A stretch of 64,000 bases of DNA from Limiplasma sp034927815 (lineage in GTDB: Bacteria; Bacillota; Clostridia; Christensenellales; Aristaeellaceae), in NCBI GenBank assembly GCA_034927815.1, contig JAYFPK010000026.1, positions 1-64,000 on the forward strand, written 5' to 3'. Below are positions 1 to 8,293 of the stretch, one piece after another (positions within the stretch are counted from its first letter, which is position 1; each line of letters opens with the position of its first letter). The notes beneath the pieces are model-generated. The model made no database searches and had not been told where the DNA came from. It saw nothing but the letters and a program-made list of their open reading frames with translations. Both the position numbers and the translations under genes were made by a program.

Positions 1-799
1 TAAGCGGCTCTATGCTCTCAATCAATATGTCTTTGAAAAATATCGCGTCTTGAAAATCACCTTTTTGCATATAACCACAACCCGATTCATCCATGATTCG
101 AACCTGATACCATTCGCCCAAGTCGGCTATGCACTCTATTGCCCGTTCAGTCACAAAGGTGCCGTCGCTTGGTAACCATGGATGATCAATGGTCGGGGAT
201 GATGGATTTGTGGAGGCCTTCAAAACCGCCGGGATAGCAGCATTCGGATTGAGAAATAAATAGCCTATCTCAGGGACATCGCCGTAGCAATCGGGCATTA
301 CAGAGCCGTCTTCAAGAACCAACTCATCTGAAGAAACGAATGCATATCGACCTTGATATTGAATGAGATAGTAATCTGACAATGTACCCAAGACAACAAC
401 CCGTGCATTCGCCGGAATGACATTGATATTCTCAAAGTCATGACGCGGCCCCTCAAAGACTGGAACTTCCATACCTGCTGTACTCTTAGCAACTCCAATT
501 TTAATGGGGTGCGGTGCCCATATCGACTCTTGATTCGTATCCAAGCCTTCTGTCCGAACAAACCCTTCGATGCTCAACAACCCATCACTCATTCTTATAC
601 GTGTCCACTCATCTTGCGAATCCAACGCTTGAACAGACACGCCATTATATAAATATCCTTTTTGATTGGTGCCCAAGTCATTGTAAAATTCAGCGCCATC
701 CGCCTCTCCATTAGCTTTGACAACGGCTCGGTTTTCAGCATACGCGATTTGTGAAACGAGAATCGCCATGATTGTTATGAAGAGGACCACCTTTCGCAT
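1..799 (-). CDS. Secreted SH3-like repeat protein, cut by the window edge
   Basis: The frame is open from an ATG at 799 to the left edge, giving 266 residues without a stop. The ATG follows the ribosome binding site GGGAGGG by six bases. The first 22 residues (MRKVVLFITIMAILVSQIAYA, then ENR) form a signal peptide. The rest has the look of bacterial SH3-like repeats, with short beta-rich blocks such as YYLIQYQGRYAFV and EWYQVRIMDESGCGYM. I expect an extracytoplasmic, possibly wall-binding protein. The C-terminus lies outside the window, so a catalytic domain could follow. The SH3 assignment rests on pattern only. Confidence 0.7.
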   Translation of the reverse strand, partial: MRKVVLFITIMAILVSQIAYAENRAVVKANGEADGAEFYNDLGTNQKGYLYNGVSVQALDSQDEWTRIRMSDGLLSIEGFVRTEGLDTNQESIWAPHPIKIGVAKSTAGMEVPVFEGPRHDFENINVIPANARVVVLGTLSDYYLIQYQGRYAFVSSDELVLEDGSVMPDCYGDVPEIGYLFLNPNAAIPAVLKASTNPSSPTIDHPWLPSDGTFVTERAIECIADLGEWYQVRIMDESGCGYMQKGDFQDAIFFKDILIESIEPL

Positions 800-901
800 A
801 TTGTACCCTCCCAATTTGAACTTCGATATTGCATCAGCTACATAAAATAACGGTAGTGTAGCCCAAATCATTCCAATACCTATAATTATCGGTGTTACCT
901 A

Positions 902-1153
902 ATGCCCCACACGGACAGGGCATTTGTAGCGCACCATCTCCATATCGCAGCCTTCCACCGCACCGTGGCCCACTACGGCGGCCTTCAAAGCATGAGCGGC
1001 CCCGGCAGCCCTTACGACAACGCCTGCGCGGAGAGTTTCTTCCGTTCGCTGAAGATGGGATGCGTGGATGCGGCGCACTTCGCCACCCGCAGGCAGGCAT
1101 CTGAAGAAATTGCCGAATACATGTTGTTCTACAACCGGCGCAGAATTCGGGTC
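902..1153 (+). pseudogene. IS3-family transposase C-terminal fragment
   Basis: The frame from 902 reads HTDR, then YGGLQSMSGPGSPYDNACAES, FFRSLK and YNRRR. This is the end of an IS3-type OrfB DDE transposase: the second Asp region, the NACAES block with the catalytic Glu, and the closing YNRRR. The upstream two thirds of the transposase, including the first Asp, are missing, and after YNRRR the frame runs into unrelated sequence. It is a dead fragment with no visible inverted repeats. Confidence 0.75.
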
Positions 1154-1283
1154 AATCCCAAATTATGTGTAAACTCCAAACGCGGAGTGAAACAGAGCAG
1201 AATTTTTATAGGCGGCAGCGGCATTGTGGATGCCGCCTTGATTTACAACATAACGCCGACGGGGATGGATGTCAAGGGCGGCG

Positions 1284-1375
1284 TAGCCGCTTGTTTATCC
1301 CAGCGCTCTGAAAAGGTATCCAGGGCAACCAATGCGGACGCCTCATCCACGGCGGCATAGACATGTGGCCCTTTT
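1284..1375 (-). pseudogene. Possible IS256-type transposase fragment
   Basis: The minus strand reads HVYAAVDEASALVALDTF then SERWDK. This resembles the stretch of IS256-family transposases where a short acidic helix precedes an E/K-W-G/D-K block. Only about 30 codons are recognisable and there is no start, stop or terminal repeat. It abuts the IS3 fragment on the other strand, so this spot has taken repeated insertions. The family call is tentative. Confidence 0.35.
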
Positions 1376-1425
1376 CCTTAATTTCGACGTCTCGCCCTTT
1401 TCTCTTGCTTTTCACATATAAAAAG

Positions 1426-1454
1426 GCCCGTTGACGATACCTTTGTCAACGGGC
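1426..1454. repeat. Perfect 10-bp hairpin
   Basis: GCCCGTTGAC at 1426-1435 is the exact inverted complement of 1445-1454, with a 9-base loop. It lies directly before the terminator at 1458 and may be part of the same transcription stop. Confidence 0.6.
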
Positions 1455-1457
1455 TGA

Positions 1458-1490
1458 GGCCCCGCCGCGCTAATGCAGGCGGGGCCTTTT
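1458..1490 (+). terminator. Rho-independent terminator, plus strand
   Basis: GGCCCCGCC at 1458-1466 pairs with GGCGGGGCC at 1478-1486 and is followed by TTTT. No intact plus-strand gene precedes it, so it probably outlived a gene lost with the IS debris. Confidence 0.75.
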
Positions 1491-1501
1491 ATGTAAAAAA
1501 C

Positions 1502-1526
1502 AAAAAAGCGCCCGGATAAGGGCGCT
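1502..1526 (-). terminator. Terminator of the proline/threonine-repeat gene
   Basis: On the minus strand AGCGCCC pairs with GGGCGCT (1507-1513 with 1520-1526) and is followed by six T. It sits 18 bases after the stop codon of the gene ending at 1544. Confidence 0.85.
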
Positions 1527-1543
1527 CTAGATGATTCTTCTGC

Positions 1544-2413
1544 CTACCAGGAGTGTTCCCAGTTGACGCTTTCCCCGCATTGGCTACATGTTAGCGTACC
1601 ATTCGTGGGATAAAATCCGCCATATGCAATAGCTTCTGTTTGGGTTCCGTTATGGTGTAGTCTTACATATTTCAAATAGCCCTCGTCGGAAAACGTAAAA
1701 CTGTGAGCAACAGGCGTTGGCGTTGGCGTAGGCGTTGGCGTAGGCGTAGGCGTTGGCGTAGGCGTAGGCGTAGGTGTAGGCGTGGGCGTAGGCGCAGGCG
1801 TGGGCGTAGGCGTAGGCGTAGGCGTAGGTGTAGGCGTGGGCGTGGGCGTAGGCGCAGGCGTGGGCGTGGGCGTGGGTATAGGCGTGGCTTTATTCACCGA
1901 CTTCTTAAACTGTATATATGCACGAGTAATGCCTGATTTGGTTCGCTGCTCTTTGTTATATCCGGCCATCTTACGGTATTCATTGAGCGTGTCAGCATCC
2001 ACCTCGGTTATGGCTGCTTCGGCATTTTTGAAGGCGATACCGTCCATTGCACCTACCCAATCTTTGTCTACATGCAAGGTTCCAAAATCACCGTCGAAAA
2101 TGATTTTCTGTGTGCTCAACAATGCTATCAGCACCGTTTTACCGTTGTTCTGGAAAGTAAAGTAGACTATATTATTGTGCGTAAACATAGTAAATTCAGT
2201 AGGTGCTTCATGGGTCTTTAAATCTCGGCGATACCACTGCTCACCATTGCGGTACACTGCGATAATCATATTACCGCTTTTTTTATCGGCAGCCATTTTG
2301 ATGGTTACAGGTGTTTTGCTAGGGTCTACAGCTGCAAAGCTTGTTGCCATTGGAAATGCCATTAGCAGCACAAGCAGCAGTGCCAGGCAACGGTTCGATT
2401 GTTTCAAAGTCAT
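1544..2413 (-). CDS. Secreted protein with a long Pro-Thr repeat linker
   Basis: A 289-aa protein. Residues 1-28 are a signal peptide (hydrophobic LALLLVLLMAFPMA, cleavage near SFAA). Residues about 30-175 form a folded, beta-rich domain that I do not recognise. A PT-repeat linker of about 60 residues follows (PTPTPTP with occasional Ala), then a short tail with one CxxC pair (CSQC). The linker suggests a cell-envelope protein whose two domains are held apart. The start is open to doubt: GGAGG ends one base before this ATG, while a TTG two codons later (2407) has ideal 6-base spacing. Function is unknown. Confidence 0.75.
   Translation of the reverse strand: MTLKQSNRCLALLLVLLMAFPMATSFAAVDPSKTPVTIKMAADKKSGNMIIAVYRNGEQWYRRDLKTHEAPTEFTMFTHNNIVYFTFQNNGKTVLIALLSTQKIIFDGDFGTLHVDKDWVGAMDGIAFKNAEAAITEVDADTLNEYRKMAGYNKEQRTKSGITRAYIQFKKSVNKATPIPTPTPTPAPTPTPTPTPTPTPTPTPTPAPTPTPTPTPTPTPTPTPTPTPTPTPTPVAHSFTFSDEGYLKYVRLHHNGTQTEAIAYGGFYPTNGTLTCSQCGESVNWEHSW
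1713..1887. repeat. Hexanucleotide tandem repeat inside the PT linker
   Basis: About 29 near-identical 6-bp units (plus-strand GGCGTT, GGCGTA or GGCGTG) run without interruption. They encode the Pro-Thr linker on the minus strand. Because units are six bases, copy-number slippage keeps the reading frame and changes only linker length. Blocks containing GGCGCAGGC recur, so larger duplications have happened as well. Confidence 0.9.
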
Positions 2414-2507
2414 ACCTCCTTTAACTACAATATGAAGAAATTATAACACGCCATGCAAATTATGTAAACGAACTAGATAGTGTCGTCAATAGAAGTATGG
2501 TATAATA

Positions 2508-2980
2508 GTGGAAACCACTATAGGAGGTTTCCGAGCGGTATTCTGGATTCTGCGTACCGGCGCGCCGTGGCGGGACTTGCCGCCCGAATACGGCGATTGG
2601 AAGAATACGCATAGACGCTTCTGCCGTTGGCGCGATAAGCGGATCTGGGAGCGTATGCTTGAAGCATTGATTGATGAACCCGATTTCGAGTGGTTGATGA
2701 TAGACGCCAGTCACATCAAGGTTCATCCCCATGCGGCTGGTGCTGTTGGCGGCAACCAAGACATGGAACGCACTAAAGGGGGCTCAACACGAAGATACAT
2801 CTGGCCGTGGATGCGCATGGTATGCCAGTACGATTCTTTGTTACAGCGGGTACCACGGCGGATTGCGCAGTTGCAGCGCACCTGATAGAAGGCTTTGCTG
2901 CACAATACTTGCTCGCCGATCGCGGTATCCATCGTCCCAGCGTTTCTTCTTTCGCCGGTTTGGAATGCAAACCGCTATAA
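2508..2980 (+). pseudogene. IS5-family (IS427-like) transposase remnant
   Basis: The first frame reads GAPWRDLPPEYGDWKNTHRR, FEWLMIDASHIKVHPHAAG and GGNQDMERTKGG, the N-terminal half of an IS5-type DDE transposase with the first catalytic Asp (MIDASH). The homologous reading then continues in the -1 frame (LNTKIHLAVDAHGMPVRFF, ADCAVAAHLIEGF, LLADRG), as in IS427-type elements that make a fusion by frameshifting. Shortly after LLADRG, where the second Asp lies, the frame becomes unrelated and stops at 2980. The region with the catalytic Glu is gone, so the copy is inactive. Confidence 0.8.
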
Positions 2981-3023
2981 GCATAAATCACCTTTTCATC
3001 CACGCCACTTCTTAATATAAACT

Positions 3024-3052
3024 AAAAAAGAGCGGGGATGCTTCCTCGCTCT
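3024..3052 (-). terminator. Terminator downstream of the phage-type module
   Basis: On the minus strand AGAGCG and CGCTCT (3047-3052 and 3029-3034), extended by an inner GG/CC, form a hairpin followed by six T. It marks the end of the minus-strand module whose last gene stops at 3122. Confidence 0.75.
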
Positions 3053-3121
3053 GTCCATCTCTGGTGATTGTAAGTCTAACATGGGGGCTGGTGTAATGTC
3101 AGGACACCATCAGTACACCTT

Positions 3122-3613
3122 TCAGCCCAGCATAAAGCGCAGTGTGTCAGCATCCCGTTTGCTGCACAGGCTCTCCAGCTCTTTCATCGCCTTCTTTCTG
3201 TATTTGGCGATCATAGACCGGCTGACATAATGCCTTTCTGCCAGTTCATTCCATGAAAGGCGATTGATGACCATGTCACGCATAATTGCAGCAAGCTTCC
3301 CGGAAAGAGAATCGATTGCTGATTCCAGGAACACGATTTCTTCGTTCACCGCCTGCAGTTCTTTCTCAATCTGCTCATACCATTCCCGGTTGAGGCGCTC
3401 CCGGCGTTCCTGGTACACCATGGCGATTTGGGAGGTCTTGTCGGAGATATTGCTGGTCTGCACACGCTCTCCGTCCTGCCGGGGCGTGTACATGCTATCG
3501 ATGACCTCCTCAGCAGTCAATCCCTTGAAGTGCGCCAGTTGATGGGCCAGACAGTCCCGGTCCTGTACCTTCTTGGGGTAGTCCTTCAGCAGCTTCTCAA
3601 TCCTTGTGCTCAC
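3122..3613 (-). CDS. Phage sigma-70-like / ArpU-type late regulator
   Basis: A 163-aa protein. Residues about 60-105 look like a coiled coil (QERRERLNREWYEQIEKEL). Near the C-terminus, INRLSWNELAERHYVSRSM followed by IAKYRKKAMKEL is a sigma region-4-type helix-turn-helix. Proteins of this form control late genes in Clostridia prophages. It is the last gene of the module and overlaps the SNF2 helicase gene by four bases (ATGA), so the two are probably translationally coupled. No late genes are left for it to control here. Confidence 0.65.
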   Translation of the reverse strand: MSTRIEKLLKDYPKKVQDRDCLAHQLAHFKGLTAEEVIDSMYTPRQDGERVQTSNISDKTSQIAMVYQERRERLNREWYEQIEKELQAVNEEIVFLESAIDSLSGKLAAIMRDMVINRLSWNELAERHYVSRSMIAKYRKKAMKELESLCSKRDADTLRFMLG

Positions 3614-4956
3614 GCCGCGCCTCCTATTCTGGCCTTTACCGCCTCGATCAGGGCGGCCTGTCCCATGTCTTTTCGCTCCAGCGCCCGCATCACATCCTCA
3701 TCATGGGTGCCAAGGGTAACGATGTGCTGGATCACCACTGTACTTTTCTGGCCTTGTCGCCAGAGCCGGGCGTTTAACTGCTGGTAGAGTTCCAAACTCC
3801 ATGTGAGGCCGAACCACACGATGGTTGAGCCGCCGTCCTGCAGGTTCAGGCCGTGACCGGCGGAGGCCGGGTGGATCAGTGCCACCGGAATCCGCCCGGC
3901 GTTCCAGTCCGAGATGTCCCGCGCTGTATCGATGATCCGAACGTCGAACCGCTCCTGAATCCGGGCGAGGTCGTGCTTGTACCAGTAGGCGACCAGCAGG
4001 GGCTTGCCGTTGGCGGCCTCGATCAAGTCCTCCAGCGCATCCAGCTTCCGGTCGTGGATGGGGAGCGTACTGCCGCCCGCATCGTATACCGCGCCGTTGG
4101 CCATTTGGAGGAGCTTGCCGGATAGAGCCGCCGCATTGACCGCATCAATCTGGCCGCCCGGTAGGCGAAGGACCATCTCGCGGCGGAGGGTATCGTACTG
4201 CTTACGCTCGGCGCTGCTGAGGTGTACTTCTACACGGTTGCTGATCAGTTCCGGCATCTTCAGGTGGTCGGTGGCCTTCATGGAGATGCACAGGTCAGAA
4301 ATCAGTTCGTAGATGCGCTGCTCCGCACCCTCCCGGAGCTTGTAGCTGTACACGATTTCGCGGTTGCGCTTATCGGGGACAAAGAATCGATCACGGTACC
4401 CTGAAATAAAGCGCCCCAGCCGCTTGCCCATGTCCAGCAGGTATATCTGTGGCCACAGGTCGATGAGCGTGTTGGGAGCCGGTGTGCCCGTAAGACCGAT
4501 GACCCTATTCACCATGGGGCGCACGCGTTTAAGCGCTCTAAACCGCAGCGCCTTGGGGGATTTGAACGAGGACAGCTCATCGATCACCAGCGTATCGAAA
4601 TCCCATCGGCAGTTGTCCACCAGCCACGCTACGTTCTCCCGGTTAATGATAAATAAAAACGCCCTGCGGCGAAGCGCCTCCCGCCTCTGTCTTTCCGTGC
4701 CCATGACCAAAGAGTAGGAAAGTCCATGCAAGTGATCCCATTTCGCCAGTTCCTTGGGCCAAGTGTCCTCGGCCACACGCTTGGGCGCGATCACCAGCAC
4801 ACGACCGCAGTCAAAGCTGTCCAGAACCAAATCCCATAGCGCTGTCAAGGTGATGACGCTTTTCCCTAGACCCATGTCGAGGATCAGGCCGCAGTACGGG
4901 TGCGTGAGCACAAAGTCCGTGGCGTACTCCTGATAATCATGCGGATTGTATTGCAT
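3610..4956 (-). CDS. Phage SNF2/DEAD-type helicase
   Basis: A 448-aa superfamily 2 ATPase. Motif I is DMGLGKS at about residue 29. Motif II is DELS, motif III is GLTGTPAPN, motif V is HPASAGHGLNLQ, and motif VI is QQLNARLWRQGQ. This is the compact phage form of SNF2-like helicases, usually encoded beside a VRR-NUC nuclease, as here. It probably remodels DNA during phage replication or recombination. Its start overlaps the VRR-NUC gene end by 20 bases, and its end overlaps the following sigma-like gene. Confidence 0.9.
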   Translation of the reverse strand: MQYNPHDYQEYATDFVLTHPYCGLILDMGLGKSVITLTALWDLVLDSFDCGRVLVIAPKRVAEDTWPKELAKWDHLHGLSYSLVMGTERQRREALRRRAFLFIINRENVAWLVDNCRWDFDTLVIDELSSFKSPKALRFRALKRVRPMVNRVIGLTGTPAPNTLIDLWPQIYLLDMGKRLGRFISGYRDRFFVPDKRNREIVYSYKLREGAEQRIYELISDLCISMKATDHLKMPELISNRVEVHLSSAERKQYDTLRREMVLRLPGGQIDAVNAAALSGKLLQMANGAVYDAGGSTLPIHDRKLDALEDLIEAANGKPLLVAYWYKHDLARIQERFDVRIIDTARDISDWNAGRIPVALIHPASAGHGLNLQDGGSTIVWFGLTWSLELYQQLNARLWRQGQKSTVVIQHIVTLGTHDEDVMRALERKDMGQAALIEAVKARIGGAA

Positions 4957-5218
4957 CCAAGACCACTCCTATCTGATCCAGCCCATCCACGACAAACACC
5001 CGGAAGCCCAAACTCTCCAACTGTTCCTTACGCAATTCCTGTAAGGGCCGGAGCGTATTGCCGGGAGTTTTCAATTCCACAAAGGCCATCCTGCCACCCG
5101 GAAGCAGGGCAATCCGGTCGGGCACCCCATCAAGACCGGGCGACACGAATTTGGCAGCCAACCCACCACGCTTTTTCACCTCGATGACGAGCCGCCGCTC
5201 GATGCTGCTTTCCTTCAA
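4937..5218 (-). CDS. VRR-NUC domain nuclease
   Basis: About 93 aa. The VRR-NUC fold is shown by the core GLDGVPDRIALLPGGRMAFVE then LK, which carries the PD...(E)xK residues, with the preceding helix IERRLVIEVKKRGG. I start it at TTG 5218, because AAAGGAG lies seven bases upstream and phage homologues begin at this point (KESSIER). A longer in-frame reading to 5329 has no ribosome binding site. It is a standard partner of the phage SNF2 helicase next to it and probably acts as a structure-specific nuclease in replication or recombination. Confidence 0.85.
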   Translation of the reverse strand: MKESSIERRLVIEVKKRGGLAAKFVSPGLDGVPDRIALLPGGRMAFVELKTPGNTLRPLQELRKEQLESLGFRVFVVDGLDQIGVVLDAIQSA

Positions 5219-5240
5219 GGGGCTACTCCTTTCCGGTTGT

Positions 5241-5475
5241 GTTTCCTGTTGTTGTTTCCAAATGCCCGTAAACCCCTTACGCGTATATATGTGTGTTTCT
5301 CTACTATCTATGGTATTTTTATAGGTCATAAGGGGGCTATCTGGGAAACAAGGGAAACAGGTATCAAGGCTTCCTTGTGACGCAGGCTTTTCTCCTGTTT
5401 CCCAGCGCTGTTGCCAACTACCGTAGGGGAAACCAAGGAAACAGATCAGGCGTTTCCCGGCGCTTCGTTGGAAAC
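5241..5475. repeat. GGAAAC repeat cluster, candidate replication origin
   Basis: Nine copies of the hexamer GGAAAC or its complement lie within 235 bases. They start at 5241, 5254, 5344, 5353, 5397, 5428, 5437, 5452 and 5470, several with 9-base or 13-base spacing and often as GGGAAACA or GGAAACAG. By chance about 0.1 copy would be expected. Most of the cluster is in the gap between the VapE primase-helicase and the VRR-NUC gene. Origins of phage replication modules are often repeat arrays beside the initiator gene, so this may be the origin. Function is inferred. Confidence 0.5.
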
Positions 5476-7833
5476 ACGCACAAAGGTCTTTTGAATGCCG
5501 TACCCGGAGATGCGCATTTTGCCGGAGGCATTGCCCGCATAGCGAACCCAGCCGCCGATGCGGTTCAGAATCCCCTCGATCTCATAGGAGTCGGTGCGCT
5601 TGAGGTTCTGGCGTTCCTTGCCGAAGCACTCGCACCAGATTTCCATGACGCACACCTTTTCCCGGCGCACGCTGCCTTTGTGCACCCCGCCATCAAACTC
5701 GCTGTCGCCCAAGAAACTCCTGCGCTGATACAAATCCATGCTTTCCCATTGATCAGGCAGCAGCCTTTCGAGGTAATCACCGATGATGCCCTCACGGTCA
5801 TCCGCTTCCATGGCTTCCTGCTGGGCGCAATATGCCTGCGCGGCCACGTCGCCTTTGAGGTACAACTCTTCACCGGCCCTGTACTTTTCAATGGCCTCTG
5901 CCCAGATCTGATCGGCGATAGCGGGAGTGATCTCATACACCGTGTGCGCAGCCCCGCCCTTTACCAGCACCGGCCAGAAGCGCCGGTTGCCGGTGATATC
6001 CCGCAGGAAGCCGGATTCCGAATTGGTGGAGCCGACGATGATGCAGGCCCTCGGATGGCTTTCCACCGCGATGCCATAGGACTGCCGGAACTTATCATCC
6101 GTGCGGGTGATGAAGGACTTCACGGTCTCCACGTCCATCTTCTTGATACCCGCGAGCTCGCCCAACTCCAGAATCCAATACCCCTGCAGCTTCTCGGCGG
6201 CAGTCTTGTCCTTCATATCGGAGATCGACAGCGAGTCGGAGTACCACTTGCCGCCCAGCCGGGCGAAGAAGGTGGATTTCCCGATTCCTTGTGGCCCGTT
6301 GAGCACGAGGATGGAGTCGAACTTCACGCCTGGCTCGTACACGCGGGCAACGGCGGCGCAGAGGGTTTTCCGCAAAACGCTGCGCGTGTAGTCGGTGTCC
6401 TCGGCTCCGAGGTAATCGATGAGCAAGGTGTCGATGCGTTCAACGCCATCCCAAACCAGCGGTGCAAAGTATTCCTTGATGGGATGGTATGTCCGCTCCG
6501 CCGACACCACGGCAAGCAGGGCGTCCTTGAACTTGGCGGGCGACCAGATGCCGTATACCTGCTCAAAGTACACCTTGGCGCAGGCAATGTCGGCATCGCC
6601 CCAGCCGGGCCTGACCTGCCGCCAAGGCAGATCGCCGGTCACGTCCAGCATGCCGGTGAACTCGTTGTACACGACGGCTTGGAGGTTGGGATCGTAGCGG
6701 ATGATGTGGGCGATGTTGGTCAGGGTGTCCTTGACGCGACCCTGTTTGTCAAGCTCCAGCAGCCCCTGCCAATCATCTGGATTCTCAAATTCCATCTCAG
6801 CCTGCGCCATCCGCTCCCGCGCCAGAGTGGTCTTGACCTGATCATCCTGCACGGCGAATTCCTGCATCGCTTTGAAGGACGGGAGCTTCGATGACTCCGT
6901 GTCCTCTCCTGCACGGGCATCCAAGTTCCCAAAGCGGTGGAGGCGGACGATGTCAAAAGCATTGAGCAGCCTGCCGCACACTGGATCACTGGCATGATGG
7001 CTGAAAGCATACTTGTCCTCGTAGATCACCACGCCCGCTTGGGAATCAGCGGGGAGGTAGTCGAAACGACCGGGCATGACGCTGGGTTTGTACACGTCCG
7101 ACAGAAATGCTTCAATGGCCTCCGGCATCGTGTACGTACGGCAGAACGCCCCGATGGCCCCCGGCTTGGAAAGCGGATCGGCCTGCTGCCGGGTTTCGCG
7201 TTGCACAATGGTCTGCTGACGGTTGGAGACCGGCCACTCGGCCACATTACGCCAGTCTCTGTACTTGCGCAGCACATCGTCTGGATTCAGAATCGCGCCC
7301 GTGATCTCCCGGAAGATGAACACGCCGTCTGAGGAGGTGGAGGGCCAATACATCAGGCGGGAGGGTTCGTAGGTCGTATCATCAAATTGCTCGATGCCGA
7401 TTTCCTCGGCGACCTTCCGGCCCACCGCCATGTACTCGTCCGGCGAGACCTCACGGGAAAGAGGGATGATCAGGCGCAGGCGCGGCTTCTCCGGCGTGTG
7501 CTTGTGGGTGGAGTACAGATAGCAGCGAAAAGAGGTGAACATCTCCAATTGGTCTACAATGTCCGGCGCGGCGTAGTCCATGTCCAAGGTTAGGCCAGAG
7601 CGGGAAAGCACACTATCCTTCTTCCGCTGCCCGTCCTTGAGCGTGCCCATGACGAAGCCGCCTACATCCTTGATGTTGTCCTGCTGGGCCTTGGTGAGCT
7701 TGCGGTATTGCTCCACCGTCTCGGCGGTGCGCCGGGTGGTGGCGATCCGATCCCGGAACTCGTCCAATGTCATACTCGCTCGGTTCCAGCGTTTCTCCAT
7801 GCGAGAGTTGCCCACGCTGATGGCAATTTTCAT
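5446..7833 (-). CDS. PrimPol-VapE superfamily primase/helicase
   Basis: A 795-aa replication protein. The N-terminal third has archaeo-eukaryotic primase (PrimPol) motifs: LDMDYA gives the DxD pair, and STHKHTPEKPRLRLIIPL gives the sxH motif. The C-terminal half is a virulence-associated E (VapE) superfamily 3-type helicase with Walker A NGPQGIGKSTFF, the acidic block WILELGEL, and the sensor-like IIVGSTNSESGFL. I start it at ATG 7833, where AGGAGGT has normal spacing; that ATG overlaps the previous stop (ATGA). It probably primes and unwinds at the module's origin. Confidence 0.9.
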   Translation of the reverse strand: MKIAISVGNSRMEKRWNRASMTLDEFRDRIATTRRTAETVEQYRKLTKAQQDNIKDVGGFVMGTLKDGQRKKDSVLSRSGLTLDMDYAAPDIVDQLEMFTSFRCYLYSTHKHTPEKPRLRLIIPLSREVSPDEYMAVGRKVAEEIGIEQFDDTTYEPSRLMYWPSTSSDGVFIFREITGAILNPDDVLRKYRDWRNVAEWPVSNRQQTIVQRETRQQADPLSKPGAIGAFCRTYTMPEAIEAFLSDVYKPSVMPGRFDYLPADSQAGVVIYEDKYAFSHHASDPVCGRLLNAFDIVRLHRFGNLDARAGEDTESSKLPSFKAMQEFAVQDDQVKTTLARERMAQAEMEFENPDDWQGLLELDKQGRVKDTLTNIAHIIRYDPNLQAVVYNEFTGMLDVTGDLPWRQVRPGWGDADIACAKVYFEQVYGIWSPAKFKDALLAVVSAERTYHPIKEYFAPLVWDGVERIDTLLIDYLGAEDTDYTRSVLRKTLCAAVARVYEPGVKFDSILVLNGPQGIGKSTFFARLGGKWYSDSLSISDMKDKTAAEKLQGYWILELGELAGIKKMDVETVKSFITRTDDKFRQSYGIAVESHPRACIIVGSTNSESGFLRDITGNRRFWPVLVKGGAAHTVYEITPAIADQIWAEAIEKYRAGEELYLKGDVAAQAYCAQQEAMEADDREGIIGDYLERLLPDQWESMDLYQRRSFLGDSEFDGGVHKGSVRREKVCVMEIWCECFGKERQNLKRTDSYEIEGILNRIGGWVRYAGNASGKMRISGYGIQKTFVRVSNEAPGNA

Positions 7834-8282
7834 GTGCCTACCTCCTCGCAATCCTTAGTGAAATACCGAATCCGCATGCCGCGCCGCTCGGCGCTGTCGA
7901 TCTCCATGGACATGCCCTTGGAAATGGTGTCACCAAACACCCAGACCTCGGCGCACTTGGTCATCAGGACAAACCCCATAAACAAGCCCTCAGCCCGCTG
8001 TTCTTCATCCGAGTCATCCAGAAAGCGCGTGAAGTAGAGATGAGGCGCAAGGGGAATGCATCCTTCCCGCACAGCAAAGCGGCAGTAGCGCAGCGCGTTC
8101 TGAACGTTCTTGCGGATATCGCCTGCGTAAGGGGAGCAGATGAACACCAAGGGGCGATAGTTCGGGATGCGGCGCGAAAGATTCTCCAAGCTGGCCGCCC
8201 GCGTTTCCCTTTCGATGGTTATGAAGGCATCGTAGGCCGTGGGGTCAAAGTATCCCTCGCTGTTGTACTTGCTGACGCTCAT
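7830..8282 (-). CDS. DUF4406-like (nucleoside 2-deoxyribosyltransferase fold) protein
   Basis: A 150-aa protein with the block PLVFICSPYAGDIRKNVQNA near residue 44 and VWVFGDTISKGMSMEI near residue 114. The first resembles the nucleotide-binding start of the nucleoside 2-deoxyribosyltransferase-like fold. The second carries an acidic SxGMxxEI motif typical of DUF4406-type phage proteins. Such proteins are common in Clostridia prophages between the polymerase and primase genes. Substrate is unknown. A good AAGGAGGAG site precedes the ATG. The gene is coupled to VapE by an ATGA overlap. Confidence 0.7.
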   Translation of the reverse strand: MSVSKYNSEGYFDPTAYDAFITIERETRAASLENLSRRIPNYRPLVFICSPYAGDIRKNVQNALRYCRFAVREGCIPLAPHLYFTRFLDDSDEEQRAEGLFMGFVLMTKCAEVWVFGDTISKGMSMEIDSAERRGMRIRYFTKDCEEVGT

Positions 8283-8293
8283 ATTGCTCCTCC

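Noticed and set aside
1713..1887. CRISPR array
   Set aside because: The repeats are six-base tandem units without spacers and they encode a Pro-Thr linker. No cas genes are present anywhere in the window.
1703..1936. Arg-rich plus-strand frame
   Set aside because: It is the complement of the Pro-Thr repeat; the minus strand has the signal peptide and terminator.
5377..6894. Plus-strand frame of 505 codons
   Set aside because: Antisense to the PrimPol-VapE gene, whose Walker A and primase motifs are intact.
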